NCBI GenBank assembly: GCA_902792685.1
Contig: CADBAP010000004.1
Location: 1 to 64,000, forward strand
Direction of reading: 5' to 3'
Length of the DNA: 64,000 nt
Source of the DNA: an uncultured Prevotellaceae bacterium
GTDB taxonomy: Bacteria > Bacteroidota > Bacteroidia > Bacteroidales > Bacteroidaceae
Under the pieces are notes generated by a model. The model was not told the DNA's origin. It searched no databases and was given only the letters and a program-made list of their open reading frames with translations. Below are positions 62,069 through 64,000 of this stretch, one piece after another. The translations under genes were made by a program, and so were the position numbers. Positions within the stretch are counted from its first letter, which is position 1. Each line of letters begins with the position of its first letter.

Positions 62069-64000
62069 TTATACCAAGTCCACACGTCCCTTGCACTCCT
62101 CAAGCACAGCCTTAGCGATGGTGCTTGATACCGGTGCATGGTGATCGTATTCCATTGAACTGGTAGCACGACCAGAGGTGATGGTACGCAGAGCGGTTAC
62201 ATAACCGAACATCTCTGCCAGCGGAACCATAGCCTTCACGATGCGGGCACCGCTACGAGCCTCATCCATACCTTCTACCTGACCGCGACGCTTGTTCAAG
62301 TCACCGATGACGTCACCCATGTTCTCCTCCGGAGTTACAACTTCTACCTTCATGATAGGCTCCATGAGTACAGGTTTAGCCTTCGGACATGCGTTCTTGA
62401 AGGCGTTGTGAGCAGCAAGCTCGAATGACAACTGGTCGGAGTCAACGGGGTGGAAAGAACCATCGGTCAGGGTAACCTTCAAACCAGTCATCGGGAAGCC
62501 GCCGAGCACACCATTCTTCAGAGAGTCCTCGAAGCCCTTCTGTACAGATGGGATGAACTCCTTAGGAATGTTACCGCCCTTGACTTCATTGATGAACTGC
62601 AGGTCTCCTTCCTTGTAGTCTTCGTCCTTTGGACCAACGGTGCAGATGATGTCTGCGAACTTACCACGACCACCAGACTGCTTCTTGTAAACCTCGCGAA
62701 GCTCTACAGGCTGCGTGATAGCCTCCTTGTAGTTCACCTGTGGCTTACCCTGGTTACATTCAACCTTGAACTCACGCTTCAGACGGTCGATGATGATATC
62801 CAAGTGAAGCTCACCCATACCAGAGATAATGGTCTGACCACTCTGCTCGTCGGTACGAACGGTGAACGTCGGGTCTTCCTCAGCCAACTTAGCAAGACCG
62901 TTGTCGAGCTTGGCAACGTCAGCCTGGCTCTTCGGCTCAACAGCGATAGAGATCACGGTATCGGGGAAGGTCATAGACTCCAGAACGATTGGTGCATTCT
63001 CATCACAGAGGGTGTCACCAGTACGGATATCCTTGAAACCTACGCCTGCACCGATATCACCAGCGTCGATAGACTCCATTGGAATCTCCTTGTTGGAGTT
63101 CATCTGGAACAGACGGCTGATGCGCTCCTTCTTACCGGAACGTGAGTTATATACGTATGAACCAGCCTGTACTTTACCAGAATAAACGCGGAAGAATACC
63201 AGACGGCCCATATACGGGTCTGTGGCAATCTTGAATGCCAAAGCTGATGTCGGCTCGCTCTCTGACGGCTTACGGGTTTCCTCTTCCTCTGTATTAGGAT
63301 TGGTACCTGGGATTGCCTCTACGTCGAGCGGTGAAGGCAGGAATGCACATACATAGTCGAGCAGCGGCTGCACACCCTTGTTCTTATAAGAAGAACCAAG
63401 CAGCATCGGAGTCAACTCCATAGAGATACATCCCTTACGGATAGCAGAGATGATTTTCTCCTCAGGAATGTCCTCACCTTCGAGGTACATCTCCATCAGC
63501 TCGTCGTCGAAGTTAGCTGCATTCTCCAGCATCTTCTCACGCCATTCGTTAGCCTCGTCAACGAGGTCGGCGGGAATATCCTCAACGTCATATTCAGCAC
63601 CCATCGTCTCATCGTGCCACAGGATAGCCTTCATCTTGATCAGGTCAACAACACCCTTGAAGTTCTCCTCTGCACCGATAGGAATCTGTACGGGACAGGG
63701 GTTGGCACCGAGGATGTCCTTCATCTGCTGTACAGTCTCATAGAAGTCTGCACCAGAACGGTCCATCTTGTTTACGTAACCGATACGGGGAACGTTGTAC
63801 TTGTCAGCCTGGCGCCATACTGTCTCAGACTGTGGCTGTACACCGTCGGCAGCAGAATAAGTAGCAACGGCTCCGTCGAGCACACGCAGTGAACGCTCCA
63901 CCTCAGCGGTGAAGTCCACGTGTCCTGGAGTGTCAATCAAGTTGATCTTGAAAGTCTTGTTATCGTAGTTCCAGTTACAGGTTGTTGCAGCTGAGGTGAT
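62069..64000 (-). CDS. fusA: elongation factor G (5' end beyond the window)
   Basis: The frame is open to the window end, so the N-terminal roughly 70 residues with the P-loop are missing. Visible are [20 protein letters not shown] (G3), [12 protein letters not shown] (G4), domain II to V and the C-terminal [18 protein letters not shown]. Drives translocation on the ribosome. It starts the visible part of the str cluster; rpsJ follows after 140 bp. Confidence 0.97.
   Translation of the reverse strand: MTSAATTCNWNYDNKTFKINLIDTPGHVDFTAEVERSLRVLDGAVATYSAADGVQPQSETVWRQADKYNVPRIGYVNKMDRSGADFYETVQQMKDILGANPCPVQIPIGAEENFKGVVDLIKMKAILWHDETMGAEYDVEDIPADLVDEANEWREKMLENAANFDDELMEMYLEGEDIPEEKIISAIRKGCISMELTPMLLGSSYKNKGVQPLLDYVCAFLPSPLDVEAIPGTNPNTEEEETRKPSESEPTSALAFKIATDPYMGRLVFFRVYSGKVQAGSYVYNSRSGKKERISRLFQMNSNKEIPMESIDAGDIGAGVGFKDIRTGDTLCDENAPIVLESMTFPDTVISIAVEPKSQADVAKLDNGLAKLAEEDPTFTVRTDEQSGQTIISGMGELHLDIIIDRLKREFKVECNQGKPQVNYKEAITQPVELREVYKKQSGGRGKFADIICTVGPKDEDYKEGDLQFINEVKGGNIPKEFIPSVQKGFEDSLKNGVLGGFPMTGLKVTLTDGSFHPVDSDQLSFELAAHNAFKNACPKAKPVLMEPIMKVEVVTPEENMGDVIGDLNKRRGQVEGMDEARSGARIVKAMVPLAEMFGYVTALRTITSGRATSSMEYDHHAPVSSTIAKAVLEECKGRVDLV

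Overview
The window reads as chromosomal DNA from a member of Bacteroidales, most likely Prevotellaceae. The evidence: many genes are preceded by the Bacteroidota -7 box TAnnTTTG (with TTTG about 20 bp upstream in the best cases); starts lack Shine-Dalgarno boxes; the 2477-residue secreted protein ends in a type IX secretion sorting-like tail; hpt-adk-obgE-pgeF, zinc-free L36/S14 and the gene content all fit. This assignment comes from family knowledge, not from a database search.

Layout. 1-1717: end of an unidentified gene and an IS3-family insertion sequence whose transposase needs a -1 frameshift on A7. 1718-2531: gene-free region holding nested inverted repeats around a 22-bp tandem palindrome. 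2532-10202: a giant secreted repeat protein and a tiny partner protein. 10203-10673: more nested palindromes, then a textbook promoter for a stand-alone AICAR transformylase (purH-like). 11856-13860: hairpin repeats and a two-gene lipoprotein/radical SAM cassette bracketed by 49-bp structured repeats. 13845-17102 (minus): pgeF, obgE, adk, hpt. 17195-18712 nnr; then minus-strand fba and an aquaporin. 20806-28331 (minus): GH43 glycosidase, zinc alcohol dehydrogenase, lactonase-type amidohydrolase and L-galactose dehydrogenase-like aldo-keto reductase (a probable L-galactose/L-fucose oxidation route), preceded by a 1004-residue receiver-like/PPDK_N protein. 28608-30448 gdhA and an RlpA protein; 30491-32542 (minus) a 7TM-HD phosphodiesterase. 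32656-42458 (plus): gltX, waaA, a beta-propeller protein, nucleoside kinase, MlaEF, an SH3 protein, a mutarotase and dacB. 42455-44745 (minus): a C1 peptidase and a glycine-zipper lipoprotein. 44951-64000 (minus): the ribosomal str/S10/spc/alpha cluster from fusA (cut by the window end) to rplQ, with secY, map, infA and rpoA.

The ribosomal cluster is unusual in two ways. A DASS/SLC13 anion transporter with its own promoter and terminator sits between rpsJ and rplC, splitting the S10 operon. rplB is broken by what looks like a 41-nt deletion. Two other genes (beta-propeller, mutarotase) look one nucleotide short near their 3' ends, so sequence or assembly error has to be excluded before any biology is built on these.

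The most distinctive signal at the DNA level is a set of short structured repeats in the spacers: a CCTAGG decamer array at four loci, AATTAAG-type heptads at three, C(TWC)G hairpins, a 24-bp and an 8-bp tandem repeat. In at least four genes (adk, nnr, the radical SAM gene, pgeF) the repeat itself supplies the stop codon.
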